NCBI GenBank assembly: GCA_964452575.1
Contig: CAYVMN010000050.1
Coordinates: 1-22,822, forward strand
Origin: CAYVMN01 sp964452575
GTDB lineage: Bacteria > Desulfobacterota > DSM-4660 > Desulfatiglandales > Desulfatiglandaceae
Length of the DNA stretch: 22,822 nucleotides
Reading direction: 5' to 3'
Part shown: in pieces, positions 8,891 through 16,950 of the stretch
Layout of the letters: each line of letters starts with the position of its first letter
Numbering within the stretch: the stretch's first letter is position 1
Position numbers and translations under genes: made by a program
Notes under the pieces: generated by a model
The model's database searches: none
What the model was told of the DNA's origin: nothing
The model's input: only the letters and a program-made list of their open reading frames with translations

Positions 8891-9064
8891 AAAATGAAAA
8901 AATTCAAGAAGCAGGTTCTTAATCATTGATTTCTTGCGAAAAAAGACGACATGCAAACAGTCAAAACGGTCTAAGTATTTGATATTATGAGATATGTTTG
9001 AATCGCTAAGAAAATAATCATTCTGGAAAATTTGTCAAGCACTCCTGTAAGCATTCGTATCCTC
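8891..9064. other. AT-rich intergenic stretch upstream of the groEL remnant
   Basis: No open frame of note. The stretch carries A/T runs between the truncated groEL and the promoter-like region of the radical SAM gene. No CIRCE element (TTAGCACTC-N9-GAGTGCTAA) is seen, so the native groE promoter appears lost along with the 5' end of the gene. Confidence 0.5.
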
Positions 9065-9114
9065 TTGACACAGGGACATAAATGCTTAAATATCTTGTGT
9101 CAATAATATATAAT
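9065..9114 (+). promoter_or_regulatory. promoter-like region with an 8-bp inverted repeat
   Basis: TTGACACA at 9065-9072 is matched by its exact inverse TGTGTCAA at 9096-9103, 23 bases apart. The left arm contains a perfect -35 hexamer TTGACA (9065-9070). A poor -10 (AAATAT, 9088-9093) sits 17 bases on, and a perfect TATAAT lies at 9109-9114 but without a good -35 at the right distance. The layout suggests an operator overlapping a promoter that would drive the radical SAM gene. This is inferred from sequence only. Confidence 0.4.
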
Positions 9115-9178
9115 ATATTGAAATGATTACATTTTGTGTCTTTCCTGTCGAAGTGCAACTGATAAGGGAGGTGAGGAA

Positions 9179-9442
9179 ATGGAGCGCTTTAGATGGCAAA
9201 GAAGCAAAGTGGCCGCACAACACGCACTTCTCTTGGAGTTTGAAGCATTCATTCCTGCTCTAATTTTTGTTTTTCTGATAAATCCGATTTGTGAATTGAA
9301 ACTGAATTCAACAAATTATACCGGCGTGGTAAGTCAGAAAGCCCTTGAGGCATGGAAGGGGGAGGTGTCGATTGTCCTGCATGTCTTACGGAACGATAAC
9401 TTCGCGAAAGGGAATAAGGATGCTCGAACAATTGCGATATAA
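9179..9442 (+). CDS. possible small protein upstream of and overlapping the radical SAM gene
   Basis: An 87-residue frame begins at ATG 9179 behind a very strong GGGAGGTGAGG ribosome site (9166-9176). It has a hydrophobic stretch (FIPALIFVFLINPI, about residues 23-36) that could be one membrane segment, then an unremarkable polar tail. It overlaps the likely start of the radical SAM gene (9420) by 23 bases. No family is recognised. Alternatives are a leader ORF, or non-coding sequence in which the ribosome site is coincidental. Evidence is the start signal and position only. Confidence 0.33.
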   Translation: MERFRWQRSKVAAQHALLLEFEAFIPALIFVFLINPICELKLNSTNYTGVVSQKALEAWKGEVSIVLHVLRNDNFAKGNKDARTIAI

Positions 9443-10490
9443 GGCTGAAAACGGGGTTCGCGCCTTTAGGCGCTGGGTGGTCCCTTACATCAAGTCACGA
9501 ATTCACGAGAAGGAGTTTAGGCCCGTTCTCTGTTATCTCTTCACCGAGTGGCAATGCAACATAGACTGCCACTACTGCTTTCAGTACAACAATGACCTGT
9601 CGGGCATGGACCTTGAGACCGCCAAGAGCTCGGTGGACTGGCTCAAGTCCATCGGATGCCGGGTCATCTCATTGATGGGCGGGGAGCCATTGGTCCGCAA
9701 GGACTTTGTATTGGAGATCATCCGCTACGGTGCCGAAAACGGGTTCTTCATGTATCTGCCCACCAACGGCTATCTGATGGACAGGGACTTTATCGACGAT
9801 GTTGGCCGTGCCGGTGTCGCAGCGGTAAACCTGGCCGTGGACTGTGTAGCTCCTCGAAAGGGTCTGCCCAAAGCCCTTCTCAGGATTGAGCCCCAGTTTC
9901 GTTACCTGGCAGAGCAGCAGAAAAAAAATGGCTACCTTGTCTTCCTCAACATCAATATCTGTAGGAACAACATCAAGGACGTTAAGCTGCTTACCGAGAT
10001 TGCGCACCAGAACAAGATCGGGACCGATTACCACCTCACTGAGCCTCCCCACAACTTTGTCGAGGTGCATCACTATGATCATCAAGACGACATGTTGAGC
10101 ATTAGGCCGGATCAGTACGATGAGGTGGACGATCTTCTGGACTGGATCATCGAAAGACAACGCCAGGGCTGGCCCATGGTCAACTCAATTGCGCACCTCA
10201 AGGCCTTTAAGGAGCGATTGCGGGGCCATATGCGGCCATGGGACTGCAGGGCAGGACACAACGGCGCCCTGATCCGGCCGGATGGAACTCTCTCCCCCTG
10301 CTTTGACCTGATCACTTACGACCACGACTGGGGCCGTATCTGGGAGCCCAGATTCGATGAAGAAGAATTGCAGGAGGTGAAAGAAAGGTGTTTACCCCTG
10401 TGCTCTTCCACATGTTTTTACACGATGGGCCACTATTATGACCTTAAGACCATACCGGAATGGATTCGCAAGCACACTCGGGTTGGCTGA
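9420..10490 (+). CDS. radical SAM protein with SPASM-like C-terminal cysteines
   Basis: With a start at ATG 9420 the protein is 356 residues. The [4Fe-4S]-SAM motif is Cys46-x3-Cys50-x2-Cys53 (CNIDCHYC), followed by the SLMGGEPLVR motif in the 80s, so it should cleave SAM to a 5'-deoxyadenosyl radical. The C-terminal part has WDCRAGH, IRPDGTLSPC and CLPLCSSTC, the cysteine pattern of a SPASM-type auxiliary iron-sulfur domain. Such proteins modify peptides, sugars or cofactors. The start at 9420 has AAGGGA upstream; in-frame starts at 9345 and 9381 are possible but add residues unlike the family. It appears monocistronic, preceded only by a doubtful small ORF. The substrate is unknown. Confidence 0.88.
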   Translation: MLEQLRYKAENGVRAFRRWVVPYIKSRIHEKEFRPVLCYLFTEWQCNIDCHYCFQYNNDLSGMDLETAKSSVDWLKSIGCRVISLMGGEPLVRKDFVLEIIRYGAENGFFMYLPTNGYLMDRDFIDDVGRAGVAAVNLAVDCVAPRKGLPKALLRIEPQFRYLAEQQKKNGYLVFLNINICRNNIKDVKLLTEIAHQNKIGTDYHLTEPPHNFVEVHHYDHQDDMLSIRPDQYDEVDDLLDWIIERQRQGWPMVNSIAHLKAFKERLRGHMRPWDCRAGHNGALIRPDGTLSPCFDLITYDHDWGRIWEPRFDEEELQEVKERCLPLCSSTCFYTMGHYYDLKTIPEWIRKHTRVG

Positions 10491-10637
10491 TAGCCTTCAG
10501 GTCTGTCACAATTTACCGCCGATTTGAAAGTGATACCAAATCAGATATTAGACGCTCGGCGGTTGAGTGCAGGATAAAGGAGATATTGGAGGAAATGGAC
10601 TAACAAGACCTAATGAGATATCGGTCAAGATTTTTCA

Positions 10638-12377
10638 TCATGCTGCCTTTCGACAGTTTAAAATGGCATTGATGTTTTTCTCAGCCCAGTCATCAACCCT
10701 CCGTTCCTTTTCAACGTAGGTGATGACCTTATCTGAGATATGCCTACCTGCCAATAAGGCCTTTACAGCCTTCTCTCCGGCATCTTTTGATTTCATGGGG
10801 TTTATGTAAACAATTCCGTCTTTTTCTCCAAAGCCCTTCTGCTTCAGCACTCTTGACGCACCGCTCGTGCTCAAAACCAGGATGCCGCGATCTTCCGGGT
10901 CTCTATATTTTTGTGAGAGGATATATTCAAAGGCAACCAGGTTCATGCCGTCTTCAAGGGGCGTCACGAGCATTACATCCATCTCCTTCATGAATCGGTA
11001 GTTCTGGGGAGGGGATATCCCTTTGTCTATGTGGATAATGGGTGAACCAGGCAGTTTCACGTTCATCTTTAGAACCTCTTCCTCCACAATAGCGTTGAGG
11101 TCTTGATAGTCAGGATTCTCAGACCTGCTCGGCGCAGTGACCTGATAAAAAACGGCATCTTTCTGTGAATTCCTCAATATATTGAAAGCGTTGTAAAAGA
11201 TGCCCAGCCTTTCGACAAGTCCCTTGGTATAATCGCATCTCTCAAGGCCACCAAAGACATATCGCCCCGCCTTTCTGTCAGTATTGATTTTTTCATGAAG
11301 ATTTTCCTTTCCGAACCTATAGCTCAATCTTCTCGTTCCGGAGACCTCGAAGAGGATTTTCTCCACATCCAGACCGATCGGAAAGGCCCCGATGGTGGTT
11401 ACACGACCCCGATGAAAGATTTCATAAGATTGTCCTCTTACTCTTATCTTAACAGGAAACCATTCTTCAACTGCCTCAAGATAATGATCACAATACTCTT
11501 TGGTATGAAAGCCAATGAAATGATTTGAAAGCATCCCCCAGGTCAATTTCTGTAATACACCTTCAATGGTTTCCCCAAAGGGATCGTAGACCTGGGCCTT
11601 AATCCTGGCCCTTTTGTCCTGGCGAATAAGCCCCTGGATTTCATGGATATTAAAAAAGGGTGTGTGAATGAATTGCCCCACGTTGATCCGCTTCCTCTCT
11701 TCTTCAGACATTCCCTCCTCATCGAGCAAGGCCGTATACACCTCTGCAATTCGCATCAGGTGGTAGTCCTGATTCCAAATGACGATGTCCCCTTTCTTCT
11801 TTTGCAATTCCTCGCTCTTGCGGACCTCATCAATCATGGTATTGGCGAATGTCACACCGCTGCTAATATATTGTACAAAATCGTTTTTCTGGAATTGGGG
11901 TCTAGGGAACACCCTTGTCTTTTTGTAGAATAGGGGCGATTTTGTGAGATGCATCAGGGGCCACAGAAAGCCATTGGCAAATTTGTTATAATAGGCATGC
12001 ATATGCTTGGTATCGAAGTAAACAAACCGCATGTAAAAATCATAATCCTTGTATCTGAAACGCATCCGGGTGTCCGGTTCGATCTCGATGTAAGGGAAAT
12101 GTTCTGGCGCATATTTCTCTTGTACCATCCTTTGGAATAAGTAAGTATAATGTCCACGGGCGACGTCGATATCCCTGTCGCCCAATGATGCTCCTAGCCA
12201 TGTCGTGTTCCACCTGCCAGGCCTCAAAAGCCCGGACATTGCCTGAACCAGGCCACCTTCCCCAAACCTAATCCACTCTGGCTGAATTCCCCTTTTTAAA
12301 CAATCCTCAGACCTTGCAAGAAAATGTTCTGAGAAACTAAACGGCCCCCTATTGGAGACAATGATCAAATAGCTCAT
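10638..12377 (-). CDS. otsA: GT20 glycosyltransferase, trehalose-6-phosphate synthase type
   Basis: This 579-residue protein transfers glucose from an NDP-glucose to glucose-6-phosphate, by family. GT20 hallmarks are VSNRGPF (residues 7-13), WLGASLGD (60-67), IWNQDYHLM (200-208), HTPFF (238-242), ERCDYTKGL (379-387) and TPLEDGMNLVAFEY (472-485). The usual RLDYSKG keeps its Arg and Lys but has Cys for Leu, and the usual LRDGMNLVAKEY carries R-to-E and K-to-F changes. It is about 100 residues longer than E. coli OtsA (474), with extra length in the first 200 residues. It is the last gene of the trehalose operon, 47 bases after otsB. A related sugar-phosphate synthase activity such as glucosylglycerol-phosphate synthase is possible, but the OtsB and TreT neighbours favour trehalose. 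Confidence 0.87.
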   Translation of the reverse strand: MSYLIIVSNRGPFSFSEHFLARSEDCLKRGIQPEWIRFGEGGLVQAMSGLLRPGRWNTTWLGASLGDRDIDVARGHYTYLFQRMVQEKYAPEHFPYIEIEPDTRMRFRYKDYDFYMRFVYFDTKHMHAYYNKFANGFLWPLMHLTKSPLFYKKTRVFPRPQFQKNDFVQYISSGVTFANTMIDEVRKSEELQKKKGDIVIWNQDYHLMRIAEVYTALLDEEGMSEEERKRINVGQFIHTPFFNIHEIQGLIRQDKRARIKAQVYDPFGETIEGVLQKLTWGMLSNHFIGFHTKEYCDHYLEAVEEWFPVKIRVRGQSYEIFHRGRVTTIGAFPIGLDVEKILFEVSGTRRLSYRFGKENLHEKINTDRKAGRYVFGGLERCDYTKGLVERLGIFYNAFNILRNSQKDAVFYQVTAPSRSENPDYQDLNAIVEEEVLKMNVKLPGSPIIHIDKGISPPQNYRFMKEMDVMLVTPLEDGMNLVAFEYILSQKYRDPEDRGILVLSTSGASRVLKQKGFGEKDGIVYINPMKSKDAGEKAVKALLAGRHISDKVITYVEKERRVDDWAEKNINAILNCRKAA

Positions 12378-12424
12378 ATCATCAAAACCTATCCTTACGC
12401 CTCGTTGAGTAAAATGATGCCCCG

Positions 12425-13225
12425 CTATCTCTCGGGTAACCAGAGGGAGAGGAAGTTAAAAAGCTCATCAGGCGGTTTTAGCCAGACGTCAGCAGCTGTT
12501 GGTCGTAATGTTTTCCGGACCAGTACGCCTAAGCCATGCCCCTTAATGACCCTGAAAGCATCTTCATCGGTGAAATCGTCGCCCAGATAAGCAATAATGG
12601 CATCCCGTCCCATCTCTTCAATGACTGTCTTGACTGCATCGCCCTTGTCTCGTGCCGGGACGCGGAGCTCAAGACCCCCATCAAATTCTTTCAAACTTAA
12701 TCCGGCGCCCTCGGCGATGAGCGACCATTTTGGTTCCACCATTTTCTTTATCCGCTCCATCTTCTTATCGTCCAATCCCCGCCAGTGGATGGCAAGACAG
12801 CCTGGCTTTTCCTCAGAGCGTTCCGACAGCCCGGCCTGTTCAACCCACTCATTCGCCCTTACCAGCCCATCCAATGCGTCCTCATCCATGGGCGCGATCT
12901 CATAGGAGCCATCCGTTTTCAACCTCTCTATTCCGTGAGACCCCCATATTTCAGGCCGACCATGGAGTCTCAAAAGGGGCATCAGGTCCTTTATCCATCT
13001 ACCCGTAATGATGATCAAGCGGGTACCTGCCGCTTTCATGATCTGATCGAGCATTTCCGGCACGCCCGGGTATGGATATGCCTGTCCTGGGTCTTCGTGA
13101 AATGGGGCAAGGGTCCCATCATAGTCGAGAACGAGCGCCTTTTGAAAGGTATTGTTCAGTTGCGTGAAAAATGTATTAAGTCCTATTTCAGGGTTCAAAA
13201 TCTTCATATCAGCAAAGGAATTCAC
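12425..13225 (-). CDS. otsB: trehalose-6-phosphate phosphatase (HAD superfamily)
   Basis: The 266-residue protein removes phosphate from trehalose-6-phosphate to give trehalose. HAD motifs are visible: DYDGTLAP (34-41) with the nucleophile Asp34 and acid/base Asp36, TGR (74-76), a Lys at about 194, and GDDFTDEDAF (215-224) for Mg2+. The GSHGIE cap motif (95-100) is typical of OtsB. The GTG at 13225 lies 16 bases after the treT stop. An ATG at 13207 is an alternative start, but neither has a strong ribosome site. It sits between treT and otsA in one operon. Confidence 0.92.
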   Translation of the reverse strand: MNSFADMKILNPEIGLNTFFTQLNNTFQKALVLDYDGTLAPFHEDPGQAYPYPGVPEMLDQIMKAAGTRLIIITGRWIKDLMPLLRLHGRPEIWGSHGIERLKTDGSYEIAPMDEDALDGLVRANEWVEQAGLSERSEEKPGCLAIHWRGLDDKKMERIKKMVEPKWSLIAEGAGLSLKEFDGGLELRVPARDKGDAVKTVIEEMGRDAIIAYLGDDFTDEDAFRVIKGHGLGVLVRKTLRPTAADVWLKPPDELFNFLSLWLPER

Positions 13226-13241
13226 CCCATTTTTCTATATG

Positions 13242-14474
13242 TTAGCCGAGTTCAATACGTTCTTCTTTGCCGTGTAAAAGGGCGAAAATGAGCGTAAGAT
13301 ATTCTCTTAGGTGCCTTGTAATCAGGAAGTTTTCACGCACAAACTCTTTTGCCTTCTCCCCCATTTTCTCTATGATGTCCCGGTTATGGAAAAGATACCG
13401 AATCCGTAATGCTGCTCCTTGTGGCGTGTTTACTAAAAAACCTGTGTGATGGTTAACAACCTGGATACGAATCCCCCCGGTGTCACCCCCAATCACCGGT
13501 CTGCTTTTCCACATGGCTTCACTTACTGTCAGTCCAAAGCCCTCTTTAATAGACTTTTGCAATACAATATCCGACGCCCTTTGAAGGGCGTTGATGGTTC
13601 GATGGGCATCTCCCGGGAGAAGAAGGGCCTTAATGTCTGGGTCATCTATGGCGGCCGTTCGGACTTCTCTAAAAACCTCTTCTCCCTCCGGATCATCCGT
13701 GGCACCACCTCCCGCCAGGACCAGTTGCAAGAAGGGCATAAATTCCCTTGCAAGCTGATACGCATGGATGACGCCTAATGGGTCTTTGAATCGGTCATAG
13801 CGTGAGACCTGGAGAATCATCGGCCTTTCAGGATCGATTTCAAATTTGTCCTGGGCAGCTCTGATCTCTTCTTGACTCAGTTCAATATTTTTCTCATGCA
13901 GAGGATCTATGCTTGGGGCGATAAGATAAACAGGGTGAGGTAATCGCTGCGCGAAACTTGAAAGAGAAAAGATGCTTGCTTCATATTTGGAGACAAATTC
14001 CCTTAGATACCTCCACACCGGCCTGAACGGCCTGCTAGCGTCGATATGACACCGCCAAACCCACTTTCCCCTGTGATCTGGAAAATATTTAATTAATGCA
14101 ACTGGTTGAGGGTCATGAATAATCACAAGATCCGCATCCTGCAATACACTTCTTAATTGCTCGGCTGTTTCCGCGTTCGTATCTTCATACGCCCTAATGT
14201 AACTCTCGGGGATATTTACCTGATTTCCTTGGATGGCATTGTGAAAACCCTTTGTACATTGATAAAAAACGCTCTCGCCGGTGATAACTTCCCAGGTGGT
14301 TTCGATGCCCAGCTCCTGCATCAGAGGCACCATTTTTTGCAGTATCTCGGCAACCCCACCTCCAACCCTGGTAGCGTTTACGTGCACAAAACGGAGTCCT
14401 TTCAACGGACGGGCCAGCTGCCTTAAGTGGTCAATGACATCCCTGCCCACAATCTCCGCGTATTTTTCAAGCAT
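13242..14474 (-). CDS. treT: trehalose synthase TreT (GT4 family)
   Basis: This 410-residue GT4 enzyme should join NDP-glucose and free glucose into trehalose, reversibly and in one step. TreT signatures are VNATRVGGGVAE (32-43), HDPQPVAL (120-127), WRCHID (140-145), VSRYDRFKDP (223-232) and the donor-site KEGFGLTVSEAMW (310-322). The ATG at 14474 overlaps the end of the DUF5752 gene by 8 bases (ATGCTTGA), indicating translational coupling. A TTG at 14489 would add five residues but is a poorer start. otsB follows after 16 bases. TreT is known from archaea and thermophiles and from many anaerobic bacteria. Confidence 0.9.
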   Translation of the reverse strand: MLEKYAEIVGRDVIDHLRQLARPLKGLRFVHVNATRVGGGVAEILQKMVPLMQELGIETTWEVITGESVFYQCTKGFHNAIQGNQVNIPESYIRAYEDTNAETAEQLRSVLQDADLVIIHDPQPVALIKYFPDHRGKWVWRCHIDASRPFRPVWRYLREFVSKYEASIFSLSSFAQRLPHPVYLIAPSIDPLHEKNIELSQEEIRAAQDKFEIDPERPMILQVSRYDRFKDPLGVIHAYQLAREFMPFLQLVLAGGGATDDPEGEEVFREVRTAAIDDPDIKALLLPGDAHRTINALQRASDIVLQKSIKEGFGLTVSEAMWKSRPVIGGDTGGIRIQVVNHHTGFLVNTPQGAALRIRYLFHNRDIIEKMGEKAKEFVRENFLITRHLREYLTLIFALLHGKEERIELG

Positions 14475-15141
14475 GTTTTTCTCTTTCAAAGTAGGTTTTA
14501 AAGACTTTACTCAGTTCCTCACGCAATTTTTTTAGGGAGGTAAAATAGGGACATATGCTATTTATCATTTGACATAGGGCACTATATTTGCTTCCAAAAT
14601 CGATTAGCCAGTTTTGAAAATCATCCAAGGAGTTCTTATTTCGACTTCGAGCATCAATAAAATGATAGAATATGCTTCCAACGGATAACCCAGGCATCGT
14701 ATCTAGAAAGCCTTCCGGATTGGTAACCGATATATTCGTATCAAAGACAACAATTTGATATCGGACAAATTCAAATTGATCATCTCTTTTGGCCCAATTG
14801 GGGAATTCGGTTTCATCCAGGCTCTCTTCGATAGTTTCTATAAGTTCGGTTCTCAGGTCTTCCATTGTCTCAAATGCAACAGGATCTATGACCGCCAGGC
14901 GTTCTGCAAGCACTTTGTTATGGAGACTGTGGGCCACCCAGATGGCAAAATCGTTATGATATTCTGGATCATCAAAACGAGGCCTCAACAAACCACCCCA
15001 AAAGTGATAGTAGATGCTCCCGGGTTCGATAAGACGCAAGTGTTCCCTGAGCTCTCGCAGATTTTGAGCCCTCTTGCCGGTAGCGATGGCGATCAACGCA
15101 CAATCCTTTATAAAAAAGGGTGATATTTCAGAATCGCTCAA
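14467..15141 (-). CDS. DUF5752-like protein heading the trehalose operon
   Basis: A 224-residue soluble protein of unknown function, recalled as the DUF5752 family that often neighbours trehalose glycosyltransferases. It has an internal duplication. Residues about 35-45 read EPGSIYYHFWGG and about 164-174 read SVGSIFYHFIDA, each followed by a stretch rich in D, F and W (NDFAIWV; DDFQNWL). The start is TTG at 15141 with AAAGGA about 8 bases upstream; an ATG at 15149 is out of frame. Its stop overlaps the treT start by 8 bases. The conserved GSI[YF]YHF motif in two copies suggests two similar helical units, perhaps a sensor or binding protein for the pathway. Function is inferred from context only. 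Confidence 0.8.
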   Translation of the reverse strand: MSDSEISPFFIKDCALIAIATGKRAQNLRELREHLRLIEPGSIYYHFWGGLLRPRFDDPEYHNDFAIWVAHSLHNKVLAERLAVIDPVAFETMEDLRTELIETIEESLDETEFPNWAKRDDQFEFVRYQIVVFDTNISVTNPEGFLDTMPGLSVGSIFYHFIDARSRNKNSLDDFQNWLIDFGSKYSALCQMINSICPYFTSLKKLREELSKVFKTYFEREKHA

Positions 15142-15270
15142 AACAACATCCTTTCTATGAAGTCTTTAGCGGACTTATGAGGGGCCTTGACAATGTCCAT
15201 AGGTTTCATTGCCTACGCGACCTCACACCCTAATTTTTAAATGATACCACACAGTCTAGGCACTCTGCAA

Positions 15271-15703
15271 GCGCTCTTCCACGCAATCCACCAGACCTGC
15301 TTCAGCCTGCGGCTTTCGCTGGCCGGTGATCGACCGTTCATGGGCATTGCTATACCGGTGCACTTGAGCTGGCACTGGCTGGAGATATTATTGTTGTGGT
15401 GGAGTCGGCACGATTTGCCGATACCCATGGCAAGTGGGCCTTGACGCCACTTTCGGGAATGAGCCAGCGACTGCCTCGAAGGGTTGGCGTTGCAAAGGCG
15501 AAAAAGATGATGTTTACATCATCGAGGCCCTGGCGAGATCAATCCTGGCGAATTCATGGTTTAGCAACCAGGCCAACAAAAGGCTCCTTGAAAAGACAGA
15601 CGGCATGTCTATAGGAGATGGCCTGCGCTATGAGATTGAACATAACAAGGGCCGGGGGCCGGATATGAAAGAACGAATCAGCGCCTTTGGAAAGTGGCGT
15701 CCT
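15271..15703 (+). pseudogene. enoyl-CoA hydratase/isomerase pseudogene with two frameshifts
   Basis: Crotonase-family sequence is spread over three frames. Frame one (from 15271) gives ALFHAIHQTCFSLR. Another (15336 to about 15510) gives VHGHCYTGALELALAGD, then ESARFADTHGKW and GMSQRLPRRVGVAKAK. A third (about 15521-15703) gives EALARSILANSWFSN and GRGPDMKERISAFGK. The order matches an enoyl-CoA hydratase (CoA-ester beta-oxidation). A small indel near 15330 causes the first frame change. A gap of about 25 residues after MMFTS, with another shift near 15515, causes the second. The first ~60 residues are not recognisable. It lies upstream of and divergent from the DUF5752 gene and is not translatable as one product. 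Confidence 0.82.
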
Positions 15704-15749
15704 AAATTATCAAATAGCTCAAAGCTGAAGCACATATTTAATTATCTGG

Positions 15750-15772
15750 GGACGCCCCCTTGGTCCCCCATA
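15750..15772. terminator. hairpin between convergent pseudogenes
   Basis: GGGGAC (15751-15756) pairs with GTCCCC a few bases later, giving a GC-rich stem. It lies between the 3' ends of the enoyl-CoA hydratase remnant and the polysaccharide deacetylase. There is no clear U-run, so a terminator role is only a guess from position. Confidence 0.3.
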
Positions 15773-15806
15773 TTTCGTTCCTCCGCTTTGGGCCAGGTCG
15801 ATAAGC

Positions 15807-16688
15807 TCAGGGGCGATGCTTTTCTTCGTCCGTTGGAGCGGCTTGTTCGATGCCCTTATTTGCCCTCATCTTCGCGTAGTCGGCTATCTCCCGCATGCGA
15901 GCGAACCATACACCTTCATGTTCGAGCATGTACCTGATCAAGCGCTCAAGCATCTGCATCCGGTGAGGACGTCCAATGACTTGTGGGTGGCAAGTAAGGT
16001 TGAAAACGGCATCCCCACCTTCGGCGTAGAGGCCATCAAAGTCTCCGCGCCAGATCTCTTCGACTTTGGAGGGCGAACTTAGGCCGGGCAATACGGTCGG
16101 ATGGGAGAGAAACATAAAATGAGGAGTGTCTGTCAATTCTATCGAAATGGGGATTTCCAAGATTTTCCTGTCTTTTTTCGGATCTTGAACCAAATATGGT
16201 CGATCAGATGCCATCATGCTCGAATCATAGATAAACCCCATCTCTATTAACAAACCCAAAGTGTTCGGCGACAATTCCGCGGAGGGCGAACGGAAACCGA
16301 CAGGGCGTTTTCCTGTGACCTTCTCAAGCACTCCTGTTCCCTTCAGCAACATTTCCCTCTCTTGTTCTATGTTTAGCAAATTCGGAGGCTCATGTAGGTA
16401 ACCGTGATGTCCAATTTCATGGCCGGCCTGGGCAATGGCCCTCACTTCCTCCGGGTGCTGCTCGGCAGTATAGCCTGGGATGAAAAAGGTGGCACGCAGA
16501 TCATATTTTTCGAGCAACCCAAGTATCCTTGGAATGCCTTACCTTGCCCCATAACTGCCTCGGGAGATTGCGGAAGGAGAAGTCATTTTAGCGGGACCCA
16601 CCCAGTAGGATTCTGCGTCAAAATCGAACGTCAGAGCCACGATAAGACGGTGGGCCTCAAGTGTGCCACGTAACGATTTCTCAGGCAT
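15807..16688 (-). pseudogene. polysaccharide (peptidoglycan-type) deacetylase interrupted by an in-frame TAA
   Basis: The full frame from ATG 16688 is 293 codons, the usual length of HP0310/PgdA-like NodB-domain deacetylases. Motif 1 TFDFDAES is at 20-27, motif 2 HEIGHHGYLHE at 90-100, and motif 3 GFRSPSAE at 131-138. Codon 50 (16541-16539) is TAA where relatives read Val in the YGAKVGVPRIL region; the frame is otherwise intact. The metal and catalytic residues are split by the stop: a product initiated downstream (236 codons from 16517) would lack motif 1. Two base changes from GTA would be needed, so readthrough, a local indel pair, assembly error or true decay are all possible. It is coupled to the small ORF upstream, with 2 bases between stop and ATG. 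Confidence 0.85.
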
Positions 16689-16690
16689 CC

Positions 16691-16922
16691 TTACGGTCTC
16701 CCTTTCCTGGGAAAGTCATTCTTCTTTCCAACCCATGCTTGAATATAAGAAGCATTAAAAACGAACGACAATATAGTAATAGCCTTCGAAGCGATTTTGT
16801 CTACAAAGGCTGAAATTTCCTCATCAAGATAATTTGGAATGTTCAGCTTGATATCTAGGCGATAATGTCCCCTCTCTATTAAATCCAACAAGCGCTGCTT
16901 CAGCGCCGATTTGATTTTTCAT
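16691..16922 (-). pseudogene. small ORF upstream of the deacetylase, apparently frameshifted in an A5 run
   Basis: A perfect GGAGG (16930-16934) lies 7 bases before ATG 16922, but that frame ends after about 32 codons. If one A is removed from the A5 run at 16915-16919, the ATG joins a long frame reading KSALKQRLLDLIERG and then NIPNYLDEEISAFVDKIA to the stop at 16691, about 76 residues. That stop is 2 bases from the deacetylase ATG, implying translational coupling. The protein is helical with no recognised family. Either a sequencing or homopolymer error or a real frameshift is likely; the neighbour also carries a lesion. Confidence 0.5.
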
Positions 16923-16950
16923 GTCAAAACCTCCATCAATATTATTTCGT

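Noticed and set aside
8890..9180. CIRCE/HrcA operator upstream of groEL
   Set aside because: No TTAGCACTC-N9-GAGTGCTAA match; the native upstream region appears deleted.
10491..10605. Open frame ending KEILEEMD just after the radical SAM stop
   Set aside because: It reads coding-like for about 30 residues and may be a tail of a lost gene, but it has no start signal and no recognisable family.
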